DNA of 7,012 nucleotides, from assembly GCA_012514595.1 (NCBI GenBank), contig JAAYZZ010000201.1, positions 1-7,012 on the forward strand, in the 5' to 3' direction. Below are positions 1 through 6,045 of the stretch, in pieces. This stretch comes from Elusimicrobiota bacterium (GTDB lineage: Bacteria > Omnitrophota > Gorgyraeia > Zapsychrales > Fredricksoniimonadaceae). The position numbers were made by a program, and so were the translations under genes. Each line of letters opens with the position of its first letter. Within the stretch, counting starts at the first letter, position 1. A model generated the notes under the pieces. That model did not search any database, was not told the DNA's origin, and was given only the letters and a program-made list of their open reading frames with translations.

Positions 1-348
1 CTGACCGAATATCGGGATCATGGCTTTAGTTTTGCGATCGATGATGTGGGCGGAGGTTATGCGGGGCTAGAGTCGATCGTATCCACCAAGCCCGAGATCG
101 TCAAGATCGACGCTCATATTATCCGCAACATCCACCTGGATGCGATCAAGCGCAGTATTGTCAAGTTCATCGTCGCTTTCTGCAGGGAGAACGACATCGT
201 CTCGATCGCCGAAGGGGTCGAGACGCGGGAAGAGTTCGACGTTGTCCGCCAGATGGGGGTCGATGCGGTCCAGGGATATTATCTGTTCCGCCCCACGCCC
301 GATCTTGATCTGCATACGATGAGGGATATCGCAGTCGCCTTCGCATAA
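1..348 (+). CDS. EAL-domain protein, C-terminal part (cyclic-di-GMP phosphodiesterase type)
   Basis: The reading frame is open from base 1 and ends at TAA 346-348, giving 115 codons, about the second half of an EAL domain of roughly 240 residues. The start, the EAL motif itself and any sensor or GGDEF domains lie to the left of the window. Visible landmarks in order are the loop-6 motif with paired aspartates (DDVGGGYAGL, bases 40-69), VKID with its conserved lysine (codon at 103-105), AEGVET with the catalytic-site glutamate (211-213), and QGYYLFRP with the conserved glutamine (271-273). In active EAL enzymes these residues bind metal and hydrolyse c-di-GMP to pGpG in the cytoplasm. All of them are retained in this half, so activity is plausible. 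Loop 6 differs slightly from the usual DDFGTGYSSL form. The protein ends about 16 residues after QGYYLFRP, so the EAL domain is C-terminal. Domain call is firm; activity is inferred. Confidence 0.93.
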   Translation: MTEYRDHGFSFAIDDVGGGYAGLESIVSTKPEIVKIDAHIIRNIHLDAIKRSIVKFIVAFCRENDIVSIAEGVETREEFDVVRQMGVDAVQGYYLFRPTPDLDLHTMRDIAVAFA

Positions 349-368
349 TTTTCTTCAATTATCTTTTT
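345..368 (+). terminator. Weak possible terminator after the EAL gene
   Basis: ATAATT (345-350) and AATTAT (357-362) form a perfect 6-bp inverted repeat around a 6-base loop, followed by CTTTTT (363-368). The stem is entirely A-T and overlaps the stop codon of the EAL gene, so it would be unstable. The placement and T-run fit a terminator, but an AT-rich spacer could produce this by chance. Confidence 0.2.
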
Positions 369-393
369 ATACTTCGGGGAAATCCGCTAGAAT
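365..393 (+). promoter_or_regulatory. Candidate sigma70 promoter for the CNNM-malQ unit
   Basis: The 67-base gap between the EAL gene and the CNNM gene is AT-rich compared with its surroundings. It holds a -10-like TAGAAT at 388-393, directly followed by an alternative TAAAAT at 393-398. The -35 candidate (TTTTAT, 365-370, 17-base spacer) is poor, so the assignment rests mainly on the -10 region and on position. Transcription from here would give a leader of roughly 10-16 bases that still contains the GAGGG ribosome binding site at 404-408. Confidence 0.4.
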
Positions 394-415
394 AAAATTC
401 TCCGAGGGAAAAAAG

Positions 416-1420
416 ATGCTTCCAGCTATTATTGCACTGATCAGTTTGCTCGGTCTTTCCGCTTTCTGCTCCTTGAGCGAGGCCGCTATCTTGAGCGTTC
501 CTTTTATCCGCACCCGGATCCTTCTGGAGCAGGGACGGCGGAACGCCAAGGACCTGGTTTTCGTGAAAGAGAATCTTCCGTTGGCCATTTCCTCTCTTGT
601 GATCATCAACAATGTCGTGAACATTTCAGGCTCTCTTTTGGTCGGTGAGATGATCATGGACCTGTTCGGGAGCCGTTGGATCGGGATCATTTCGGCATTT
701 CTGACATTTTGCATCATTGTCGTTGGAGAGATCATCCCCAAGACGATCGGGGAGAGATATAAGACGGCGGTCTCGCTCTTTGTGTCAAAGCCTTTGAGGA
801 CGATCATGTTCCTTCTGGGGCCACTGGTCTGGTGTCTGGACCGGATGATGGGCCTCTTCGGGAAGGCCCCGAAGTATCCCCGGGTGACGGAAGAAGAGAT
901 CCGTATCATGCTTCGGATCGGACGCGACAGCGGGACCGTGGAGATCGATGAGGAGGTCCTGTGCGGAAGGGTCTTTAAGCTCAATGATGTCCGGGCCGGA
1001 CAGATCATGACGTCGCTGGACAAGGTTTACGGATTCCCTGCGGACAGGACATTGGACGAACTGCGCGACCAGATCCTGGAATGCGCTTTTTCGCGAGTTG
1101 TGATCTACCAGAAGGACCTTTCTGACATTGTGGGGGTGGTCCAGGGCGGCCTTCTGTTGAGAGAATTGGCTGCCGGTCGGGGGTATCTTGCGGTCCGGGA
1201 GCTGATGATGCGTCCTGTTTTTGCAACGGAGCGTACTCCCGCCGATACCCTGATGGCCATGTTCCAGAAATTCCATCAGCATCTTTTGATCGTCCAGGAC
1301 AAGGAAGGGGTCAATATCGGTGTTGTCACCATGGAAGATGTCCTCGAGGAGCTTTTTGGCGAGATCTATGACGAGAACGATGTCCGGAGGAAAAGGACGG
1401 GAAGGAGACGGGGGGAGTGA
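416..1420 (+). CDS. CNNM/CorC-HlyC family membrane protein (DUF21 plus CBS pair), short form
   Basis: This 334-residue protein belongs to the family of hemolysin-like CNNM/CorC proteins, inner-membrane proteins linked to Mg2+ or other cation transport and its regulation. Residues 1 to about 150 form the DUF21 membrane domain, with hydrophobic segments near 1-17, 56-80, 88-107 and 124-142. Family signatures are SAFCSLSEAAILS (15-27), NNVVN (65-69) and GEIIPK (104-109). Residues about 190-325 form a CBS pair that may sense adenine nucleotides; the second ends in the characteristic VVTMEDVLEELFGEIYDE. The protein stops soon after, with a basic tail (RRKRTGRRRGE). Full-length members of about 420-440 residues carry a further C-terminal CorC_HlyC domain, absent here. 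The ATG at 416 follows GAGGG (404-408) at good spacing. Its stop overlaps the malQ start, implying co-transcription. Family is firm; the transported ion is not known. Confidence 0.92.
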   Translation: MLPAIIALISLLGLSAFCSLSEAAILSVPFIRTRILLEQGRRNAKDLVFVKENLPLAISSLVIINNVVNISGSLLVGEMIMDLFGSRWIGIISAFLTFCIIVVGEIIPKTIGERYKTAVSLFVSKPLRTIMFLLGPLVWCLDRMMGLFGKAPKYPRVTEEEIRIMLRIGRDSGTVEIDEEVLCGRVFKLNDVRAGQIMTSLDKVYGFPADRTLDELRDQILECAFSRVVIYQKDLSDIVGVVQGGLLLRELAAGRGYLAVRELMMRPVFATERTPADTLMAMFQKFHQHLLIVQDKEGVNIGVVTMEDVLEELFGEIYDENDVRRKRTGRRRGE

Positions 1421-2919
1421 TGCCTGAACTGCCAAGGTCCAGCGGTGTCCTTTGCCATATTTCGTCTCTTCCCTCGGCCTTCGGGATCGGCGATCTCGGG
1501 CCGGAGGCGTATCGTTTCGCGGACTTTCTGGCCAGGGCCGGACAGACCTGGTGGCAGATGCTTCCGATATCTCCGACGGACCCGGCCTTGAAGAATTCTC
1601 CGTATAACAGCTTCTCTGCTTTTGCTGGGAATCCTCTTTTTATCAGTCCGCAAAAAATGGTCGAGGATGGATGGCTGGACGCCGCGGATATCGAGGAGTT
1701 TGCGGTCGATGTGGGCCCTGCGGATCATGAGGCCGCTTGTCGTCTTCGGGAGGCGTTTTTTGAAAAGGCGTTCAGGCGGTGTCGGCCCGAGGGTTTCTCC
1801 GGAAAGGATCTCCTGTCGTTCCAGGAGAGGGAGGCGTACTGGCTCGATGATTTTGCCCTTTTCGTTGTGCTGAAGGAAACGTTCGGACAGACCTCCTGGA
1901 GCCAGTGGCCGCAGCCCCTGCGAGATCGCGACCCTCGGGCGCTGGCGGACTTTGTATCCGCGAACCGGGAGCGGATCGAACGGGTGAAGTTCATTCAGTA
2001 CCTTTTTGATCATCAATGGCGGGAGCTTCGGGGGTATTGTTCGACGGCAGGGGTCCGGCTTGTGGGAGATATTCCGATCTATGTCAGTTATGACAGCGCC
2101 GATGTCTGGGCAGCCCCGCAGCTCTTCGAGCTGGGACCGGACCGGGCTCCGAAGGTCGTCGCTGGTGTGCCTCCGGATTATTTCAGTGCGGATGGGCAGC
2201 GGTGGGGGAATCCTCTTTATGACTGGGATCGCATGAGGGACGAAGTTTTTGCCTGGTGGGTGGCGAGGTTCCGTCGGATCCTGTCTTTGTTCGACAGGGT
2301 CCGGGTCGATCATTTCCGGGCCTTTGCCCAGTGCTGGGAGATCCCGGCATCGGAGAAGACCGCGGTGAACGGGGTCTGGAAGGATGTCCCCGGCGCGGAG
2401 CTCTTTACGGTCCTTTGCCGCGAGTTTCCGGGTCTTCCGGTCATTGCCGAGGATCTGGGAATCATCACTCCTGATGTCGATGCGTTGAAGAACAAATTCT
2501 CCTTTCCGGGGATGAGGGTCCTTTTGTTCGCGTTCCACAATGAATATCGCAAGAGCCGTGACCTTCCCGAGAACTATGACACCCCTAGTGTCGTCTACAC
2601 AGGGACGCATGACAATAATACGGTCCGGGGGTGGTATGAGCATGACATGACCGAGATCGAAAGAAAGAATGCCGAGGAATATTTCGGTTGTCCGTTGACG
2701 CGAAAAGATGTCCACCTGTTGTTCATTCGGGCGGCCCTAGAGTCTCGGGCCGAGATCGCGATCCTTTCTTTACAGGACATCCTGGGTTTGGGCCAGAAGG
2801 CGCGGATGAACAAGCCTTCGACCGTGGAGGGCAACTGGATTTGGCGGTTCCCTGAGCGTCGCCTGACACGGAAATTGTCCGCATCTCTCAAGGAGATGTC
2901 CCGGGAGGCGGGGCGCTGA
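1417..2919 (+). CDS. malQ: 4-alpha-glucanotransferase (amylomaltase, GH77)
   Basis: MalQ transfers 1,4-alpha-glucan segments between maltodextrins, releasing glucose, in cytoplasmic maltodextrin or glycogen metabolism. At 500 residues it is full length for the compact bacterial type. Visible family blocks are SGVLCHISSLP (9-19), NSPYNSFSAFAGNP (60-73), GDIPIYVSYDSADVW (217-231), GVPPDYFSADGQRWGNP (250-266), and near the C-terminus GLGQKARMNKPSTVEGNW. The catalytic triad is present: nucleophile D298 in RVDHFRAF, acid/base E345 in VIAEDLG, and D399 in GTHDNN, each within five residues of the Thermus enzyme numbering as I recall it. The GTG at 1417 gives a 4-base GTGA overlap with the CNNM stop and sits 9 bases after AAGGAG (1402-1407). 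The ATG at 1420 (TGATG overlap, one residue shorter) is an equally reasonable start. No other glycogen or maltose genes are in view. Confidence 0.97.
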   Translation: MMPELPRSSGVLCHISSLPSAFGIGDLGPEAYRFADFLARAGQTWWQMLPISPTDPALKNSPYNSFSAFAGNPLFISPQKMVEDGWLDAADIEEFAVDVGPADHEAACRLREAFFEKAFRRCRPEGFSGKDLLSFQEREAYWLDDFALFVVLKETFGQTSWSQWPQPLRDRDPRALADFVSANRERIERVKFIQYLFDHQWRELRGYCSTAGVRLVGDIPIYVSYDSADVWAAPQLFELGPDRAPKVVAGVPPDYFSADGQRWGNPLYDWDRMRDEVFAWWVARFRRILSLFDRVRVDHFRAFAQCWEIPASEKTAVNGVWKDVPGAELFTVLCREFPGLPVIAEDLGIITPDVDALKNKFSFPGMRVLLFAFHNEYRKSRDLPENYDTPSVVYTGTHDNNTVRGWYEHDMTEIERKNAEEYFGCPLTRKDVHLLFIRAALESRAEIAILSLQDILGLGQKARMNKPSTVEGNWIWRFPERRLTRKLSASLKEMSREAGR

Positions 2920-2937
2920 TCTTTTTCGGCATTCCCG

Positions 2938-2965
2938 TTGATGCCAAGAGCAGGGATGATAAAAT
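2938..2965 (+). promoter_or_regulatory. Candidate sigma70 promoter for the lipoprotein-hldD unit
   Basis: TTGATG (2938-2943) and TAAAAT (2960-2965) are separated by 16 bases in the 52-base gap after malQ. The -10 has a TG two bases upstream, as in an extended -10. Transcription would begin about 2971-2973, on or beside the GTG start codon at 2972. A short inverted repeat, GGCAT (2928-2932) with ATGCC (2941-2945), overlaps the -35 box. Confidence 0.55.
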
Positions 2966-2971
2966 AAGAAC

Positions 2972-3535
2972 GTGAATAGATCCCTTTTTTTTATTTCTCT
3001 TTTATTATTGGTCCTTCTCTGCGGGTGCTCCTGGATCGGCGGGCGCAAGGCTGTTGATGTTCGGCCTCGCGGGGATGTCTTGAGGGCCTCGGTGCAGGTC
3101 CTAGATCCCGGGGCTTTCTCGGCGGGAGGCAAGGTGGCATTTGTCCCCTTTGTGGCCGGGAAAGAGGCGGAGGCCGGGGAGGAACTTGACCGTATGTCCC
3201 TGATGATGGTCAAGGGGGCCGCAGATGCCTTCAATAGTGTCCGGACCCCCTGGCAGATCGTGACCGATGAGAATGCTGAAGAGGCTTCGTATGTGATCGA
3301 CGGGAGGGTCGAAGAATACGGCCGGACGCGGGGGGAAGGGAGGATCCCGTTCCTCGGCAAGAAGACGTATACGCTCAAGATCAGGGCGGAAATGCGGCGG
3401 GTCGCGACCGGTGAGATCGCTGCCGTTATTTTTGGCTACAAGATCTTCCGCTACCGCAAGGCCGGTGAGCGGGCGGCTTATGAGATTGGGGAAAGGATCG
3501 CAGGGGAGCTGATCAAACAAGGAGCGTCGCAGTGA
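2972..3535 (+). CDS. Predicted outer-membrane lipoprotein of unknown function
   Basis: I do not recognise a named family. The 187-residue product begins with a lipoprotein signal peptide: R3, a hydrophobic stretch 5-16, and a lipobox ending at C19 (LLCGC). Serine at +2 would allow Lol-type sorting to the outer membrane. The mature part is an alternating strand and helix domain: a strand at about 53-60 (GKVAFVPF), a helix around 71-89, YVIDGRVEEY at 107-116, paired strands across 130-160, and a C-terminal amphipathic helix. This loosely resembles the TolB/CsgG/LpoB-like fold of periplasmic lipoproteins, but that is only an impression. The GTG at 2972 is the only sensible start: an in-frame TAA lies at 2960-2962 and later starts would remove the signal peptide. 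No Shine-Dalgarno precedes it. Its TGA overlaps the hldD start as GTGA, so the two are coupled, which suggests an envelope role. Confidence 0.85.
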   Translation: MNRSLFFISLLLLVLLCGCSWIGGRKAVDVRPRGDVLRASVQVLDPGAFSAGGKVAFVPFVAGKEAEAGEELDRMSLMMVKGAADAFNSVRTPWQIVTDENAEEASYVIDGRVEEYGRTRGEGRIPFLGKKTYTLKIRAEMRRVATGEIAAVIFGYKIFRYRKAGERAAYEIGERIAGELIKQGASQ

Positions 3536-4500
3536 TCATTGTCACAGGAGGGGCCGGATTCATCGGCAGTTGCATCGTGGCCCGTTTGAATGCCTTGGGT
3601 CGTCGAGACATTATCGTCGTGGACCATTGGGATGAGGCCCAGGAAAAGAAGAGGAATCTCCGGGAAGGGTCGCATGTCCGTTTTTTTGACAAGGCCGAAT
3701 TCCTTGAGGCGGTCCTGGCCGACCGGATCGACGAATCCGTGACCCATCTCATTCATATGGGTGCCTGTTCTTCGACGACGGGAGAAGACCGGGATTATTA
3801 CATCCGGAACAATTTTGAGTATTCCTGCCGTTTGGCAGAATGGTCCCTCAAGAAGGGGGCGCGTTTTATCTATGCGAGTTCCGCGGCCACCTACGGAAAC
3901 GGGGAGGGAGGTTACTCGGACGCCAAAGACGCGATCCGGGTGTGCCGTCCTCTGAATTTTTATGGCGAATCCAAGCAGATGTTCGATGAGTGGGTCCTGG
4001 ACCAGGGACTTTATGACCGTGTCGTGGGGCTCAAGTTCTTCAATGTCTTTGGGCCGAATGAATATCACAAGGGCGATATGAAGAGCGTGATCGCCAAGGC
4101 CTATGACCGCGTGGTCCAGGAGGGGCGCATGGTCCTTTTCCGGTCGCATCATCCCGACTACGCCGACGGGGAACAGAAGAGGGATTTCATTTATGTCAAG
4201 GATGTGGTCGATGTCGTTCAGTTCCTGATGGAGCATCCGGAGGTCAACGGGATCTTCAATGTCGGGACAGGGGTCGCACGCACCTGGAACGATCTGGCAA
4301 AGGCGCTTTTTGCCGCTGTTGGCAGGCCTTCGAGGATCGAGTATGTGGATATGCCGGAATCGATCCGTCCGCGGTATCAGTATTTTACCCAGGCGGATAT
4401 GGCCTTGTTGAGGCGGGCGGGGTACGAGAAACCTTTTTCGACCCTGGAAGACGCTATCAAGGATTATGTAAAGTTCTTGAAGGATCATTCTTATATGTAA
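3532..4500 (+). CDS. hldD: ADP-L-glycero-D-manno-heptose 6-epimerase
   Basis: HldD (RfaD) converts ADP-D-glycero-D-manno-heptose to the L-glycero form used for the LPS inner core; it is a cytoplasmic NADP-dependent enzyme of the extended short-chain dehydrogenase (SDR) family. The protein has 322 residues, close to the roughly 310 of E. coli. It starts with the nucleotide-binding glycine motif GGAGFIG (6-12). Next come the family-specific GACSSTT (77-83), ASSAATYG (115-122) and the YxxxK catalytic pair Y144 and K148 in PLNFYGESK. Further family blocks are KFFNVFGPNEYHKG (168-181), KRDFIYVKDV (216-225), NVGTG, and the late RYQYFTQADM. These separate HldD from GalE-like epimerases. The GTG start is preceded by AAGGAG (3519-3524) at 7 bases and shares GTGA with the lipoprotein stop. 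No other heptose gene (gmhA, gmhB, hldE) is in the window. It supports an organism making heptose-containing LPS or another heptosylated glycan. Confidence 0.95.
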   Translation: MIIVTGGAGFIGSCIVARLNALGRRDIIVVDHWDEAQEKKRNLREGSHVRFFDKAEFLEAVLADRIDESVTHLIHMGACSSTTGEDRDYYIRNNFEYSCRLAEWSLKKGARFIYASSAATYGNGEGGYSDAKDAIRVCRPLNFYGESKQMFDEWVLDQGLYDRVVGLKFFNVFGPNEYHKGDMKSVIAKAYDRVVQEGRMVLFRSHHPDYADGEQKRDFIYVKDVVDVVQFLMEHPEVNGIFNVGTGVARTWNDLAKALFAAVGRPSRIEYVDMPESIRPRYQYFTQADMALLRRAGYEKPFSTLEDAIKDYVKFLKDHSYM

Positions 4501-4515
4501 GACCGGGGAGGTCGT

Positions 4516-5580
4516 ATGGCCATCTTTTTTCTTTTGTTGGGGATTCTTCTGGTCGCGGGTCTAGTGATCGCTCGGCTGCTCTTGGTCATCAAGGCGGAGG
4601 CCTCCCCTTTGGCCGAGTCCCGGAGCGCAGTTGTATCGGCTCCTGTCGACATCTTCGTCGGGAAGGGGGCGAGCCAGGGGCAAGGGACGTCATCTGAGAA
4701 AGAGACCTTGGCCCATTTGGAAGAGGGGATCCGATCGGCTCAGGAGAAGGCGGAGGTCCAAGCGCGTGATGCCCAGGAGACGATCGACAGACTGCAAAAG
4801 GACAACGAGAGATTGCAAAAAGAGGTCGTTCGTCTTACTGGGGAAGGGGCTGCTTTTCGGGTTGATGAGGAGACCCTGCAGCATCTTCGGGCGGAGAATG
4901 CGGCTTTTAAGGAGCAGCTCGATAGTTCTCATCAGGAGGTCCAGAGGCTTTCTGACGAGATAGAGGGCCTTCGGGTATCCTTTGAGGATCAACTGGCCAG
5001 GGCCGGCGAGGCCAAGGACCGCTTGGAGGAGGAGAACGCCCAACTGAAACTGGCGGGTCAGTCGCTTCGGGATCAGGGAAAGGTCCTCGAGGATCTGCGG
5101 GCCGAACATGCCGGAAAGATGGAGGCGCTTGGTCGGGAGATCGGGTCTCTCCGTCGGGACAACGAGGATCTGAAGGCCGCCCAGGAGGTCCAATCTGAGA
5201 AGATCGCGGCCCAGGCCCTTATGGATAACGGGGCTGTGGACGGGATCAAAAAGGACCTGGACAAGATCAGGGAAGAACGGGCATCCTTGGAGAAACGTGT
5301 CGAGGAGCTTGAGCAGGCCAATGTGGCGATTGAAACCAAGAACAGGCTCCTGCAGTACGAGTTGACCAAGGACAGGGCGCAGGCGGTGGGGCTTGAGAGG
5401 ATCTCCGAGGGGGTCAGGAAGCGTTTCGAGGACATGGCCCGCGAGGCCCGCAGTGCGGGAGAGGAGAAGGTGGCCCTGGAGAGACAGAATACGCTCCTTC
5501 AAAAAAGTCTCGAGGATCTCAAGAAGTTGAACAGCGAGATGGCCCGCCGGAGTTCCATGGCCGTTCCGGACCAGGGGTAG
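4516..5580 (+). CDS. Membrane-anchored long coiled-coil protein, function unknown
   Basis: The 354-residue product has one hydrophobic N-terminal segment (about 2-25), then a low-complexity linker (28-60, rich in S, A, G and Q). A nearly continuous coiled coil follows from about 61 to 342, dominated by E, K, Q, R, A and L with leucines in heptad-like spacing. The last dozen residues are a short loose tail. No enzyme motif or lipobox is visible. The hydrophobic segment has no positive residue before it but has R20 and K26 within and after it. By the positive-inside rule this favours a signal anchor with the coiled coil in the cytoplasm, although a periplasmic placement cannot be excluded. The ATG at 4516 lies 4 bases after GGGGAGG (4505-4511) and 15 bases after the hldD stop, so it is probably co-transcribed with hldD. 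A scaffolding role at the envelope is a guess. Coiled-coil composition makes distant homology hard to judge. Confidence 0.85.
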   Translation: MAIFFLLLGILLVAGLVIARLLLVIKAEASPLAESRSAVVSAPVDIFVGKGASQGQGTSSEKETLAHLEEGIRSAQEKAEVQARDAQETIDRLQKDNERLQKEVVRLTGEGAAFRVDEETLQHLRAENAAFKEQLDSSHQEVQRLSDEIEGLRVSFEDQLARAGEAKDRLEEENAQLKLAGQSLRDQGKVLEDLRAEHAGKMEALGREIGSLRRDNEDLKAAQEVQSEKIAAQALMDNGAVDGIKKDLDKIREERASLEKRVEELEQANVAIETKNRLLQYELTKDRAQAVGLERISEGVRKRFEDMAREARSAGEEKVALERQNTLLQKSLEDLKKLNSEMARRSSMAVPDQG

Positions 5581-5589
5581 GAAGAGGCC

Positions 5590-5617
5590 TTGTCAATCGG
5601 GATGTCTTTGTTATAAT
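5590..5617 (+). promoter_or_regulatory. Strong sigma70-like promoter for the lipoprotein-trmD-rplS unit
   Basis: TTGTCA (5590-5595) and a consensus TATAAT (5612-5617) are separated by 16 bases in the 45-base gap after the coiled-coil gene. This is the best promoter match in the window. Transcription should start around 5623-5626, at or within a few bases of the ATG at 5626, leaving essentially no leader and no room for a Shine-Dalgarno sequence. Confidence 0.75.
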
Positions 5618-5625
5618 CCATCACT

Positions 5626-6036
5626 ATGAAAAACAATACTTTGATCCTCATGATTCTTCTTTTGGGTACGGGTTGTGCGTCTTTGTGGGACGCGCCTGCG
5701 AACATCCTGGGATTCTCCCGTCGGGATATTCAAGAGGCCCGGAAGGACGCGACCTATCAGATGTATGCGGCCGAGCGCGGTGATGTGTATGCCGCGGTCC
5801 TGGAGGTCGCCACTGAGGCCAAATACGATATCTTCCTGCAGGACGAGGTCCGGGGGGTCGTGGTGGTCATGGGGATCCCGGGACTTGTGAACACCACAGA
5901 GGTCGGGATCTTCCTCTCCTCCGCGCGGAACAGTCCGGGGGTGAAGGTCGAGATCGCCTCCCGCAGCACCCCGGCCCAGCGGGCCGTGGGACAGGTCCTG
6001 TTCAGTGCCTTGCGTGAGAAGTTCTCCCAGCCCTAG
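5626..6036 (+). CDS. Small predicted outer-membrane lipoprotein of unknown function
   Basis: I do not recognise the family. The 136-residue product has a lipoprotein signal peptide: K2, a hydrophobic stretch 5-13, and a lipobox ending at C17 (GTGCAS). Alanine at +2 is compatible with outer-membrane sorting. Residues 33-60 look helical. A strand-rich segment follows, with YDIFLQDEVRGVVVVMG (67-83), GIFLSS and VKVEIASRS, and a C-terminal helix (117-133). It is a compact alpha-beta domain with no catalytic motif I can name. The ATG at 5626 has no ribosome binding site and sits just after a strong -10 box, so translation from a leaderless mRNA is likely. It heads a unit with trmD (9-base gap) and rplS, an unusual neighbour for a lipoprotein. 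The link to trmD may be only shared transcription. Confidence 0.85.
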   Translation: MKNNTLILMILLLGTGCASLWDAPANILGFSRRDIQEARKDATYQMYAAERGDVYAAVLEVATEAKYDIFLQDEVRGVVVVMGIPGLVNTTEVGIFLSSARNSPGVKVEIASRSTPAQRAVGQVLFSALREKFSQP

Positions 6037-6045
6037 GCGCGTTCC

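Noticed and set aside
367..1023. Minus-strand open frame of 218 codons opposite the CNNM gene
   Set aside because: It lies opposite the conserved DUF21 domain and has no family features.
1366..2715. Long open frame on the minus strand (449 codons) opposite malQ
   Set aside because: malQ is intact with all catalytic residues on the + strand. The antisense frame stays open because TTA, CTA and TCA codons are rare here. Its translation is rich in R and P without recognisable domains.
3478..4488. Minus-strand open frame of 336 codons opposite hldD
   Set aside because: It is a codon-bias shadow of hldD, with no domain, no ribosome binding site and no promoter; hldD motifs are unmistakable.
4690..5502. 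Minus-strand, leucine-rich open frame of 270 codons
   Set aside because: The leucine-rich look results from reading the E/K/Q-rich coiled coil on the opposite strand; the + strand gene has a good ribosome binding site and membrane anchor.
4690..5560. Possible internal DNA repeats in the coiled-coil gene
   Set aside because: Similar phrases such as gaggagaa and gaggatctg recur because of biased amino-acid composition; I found no exact tandem unit.
5581..5625. Rho-independent terminator between the coiled-coil gene and the next unit
   Set aside because: No stable stem followed by a T-run is present; the gap is taken up by the promoter.
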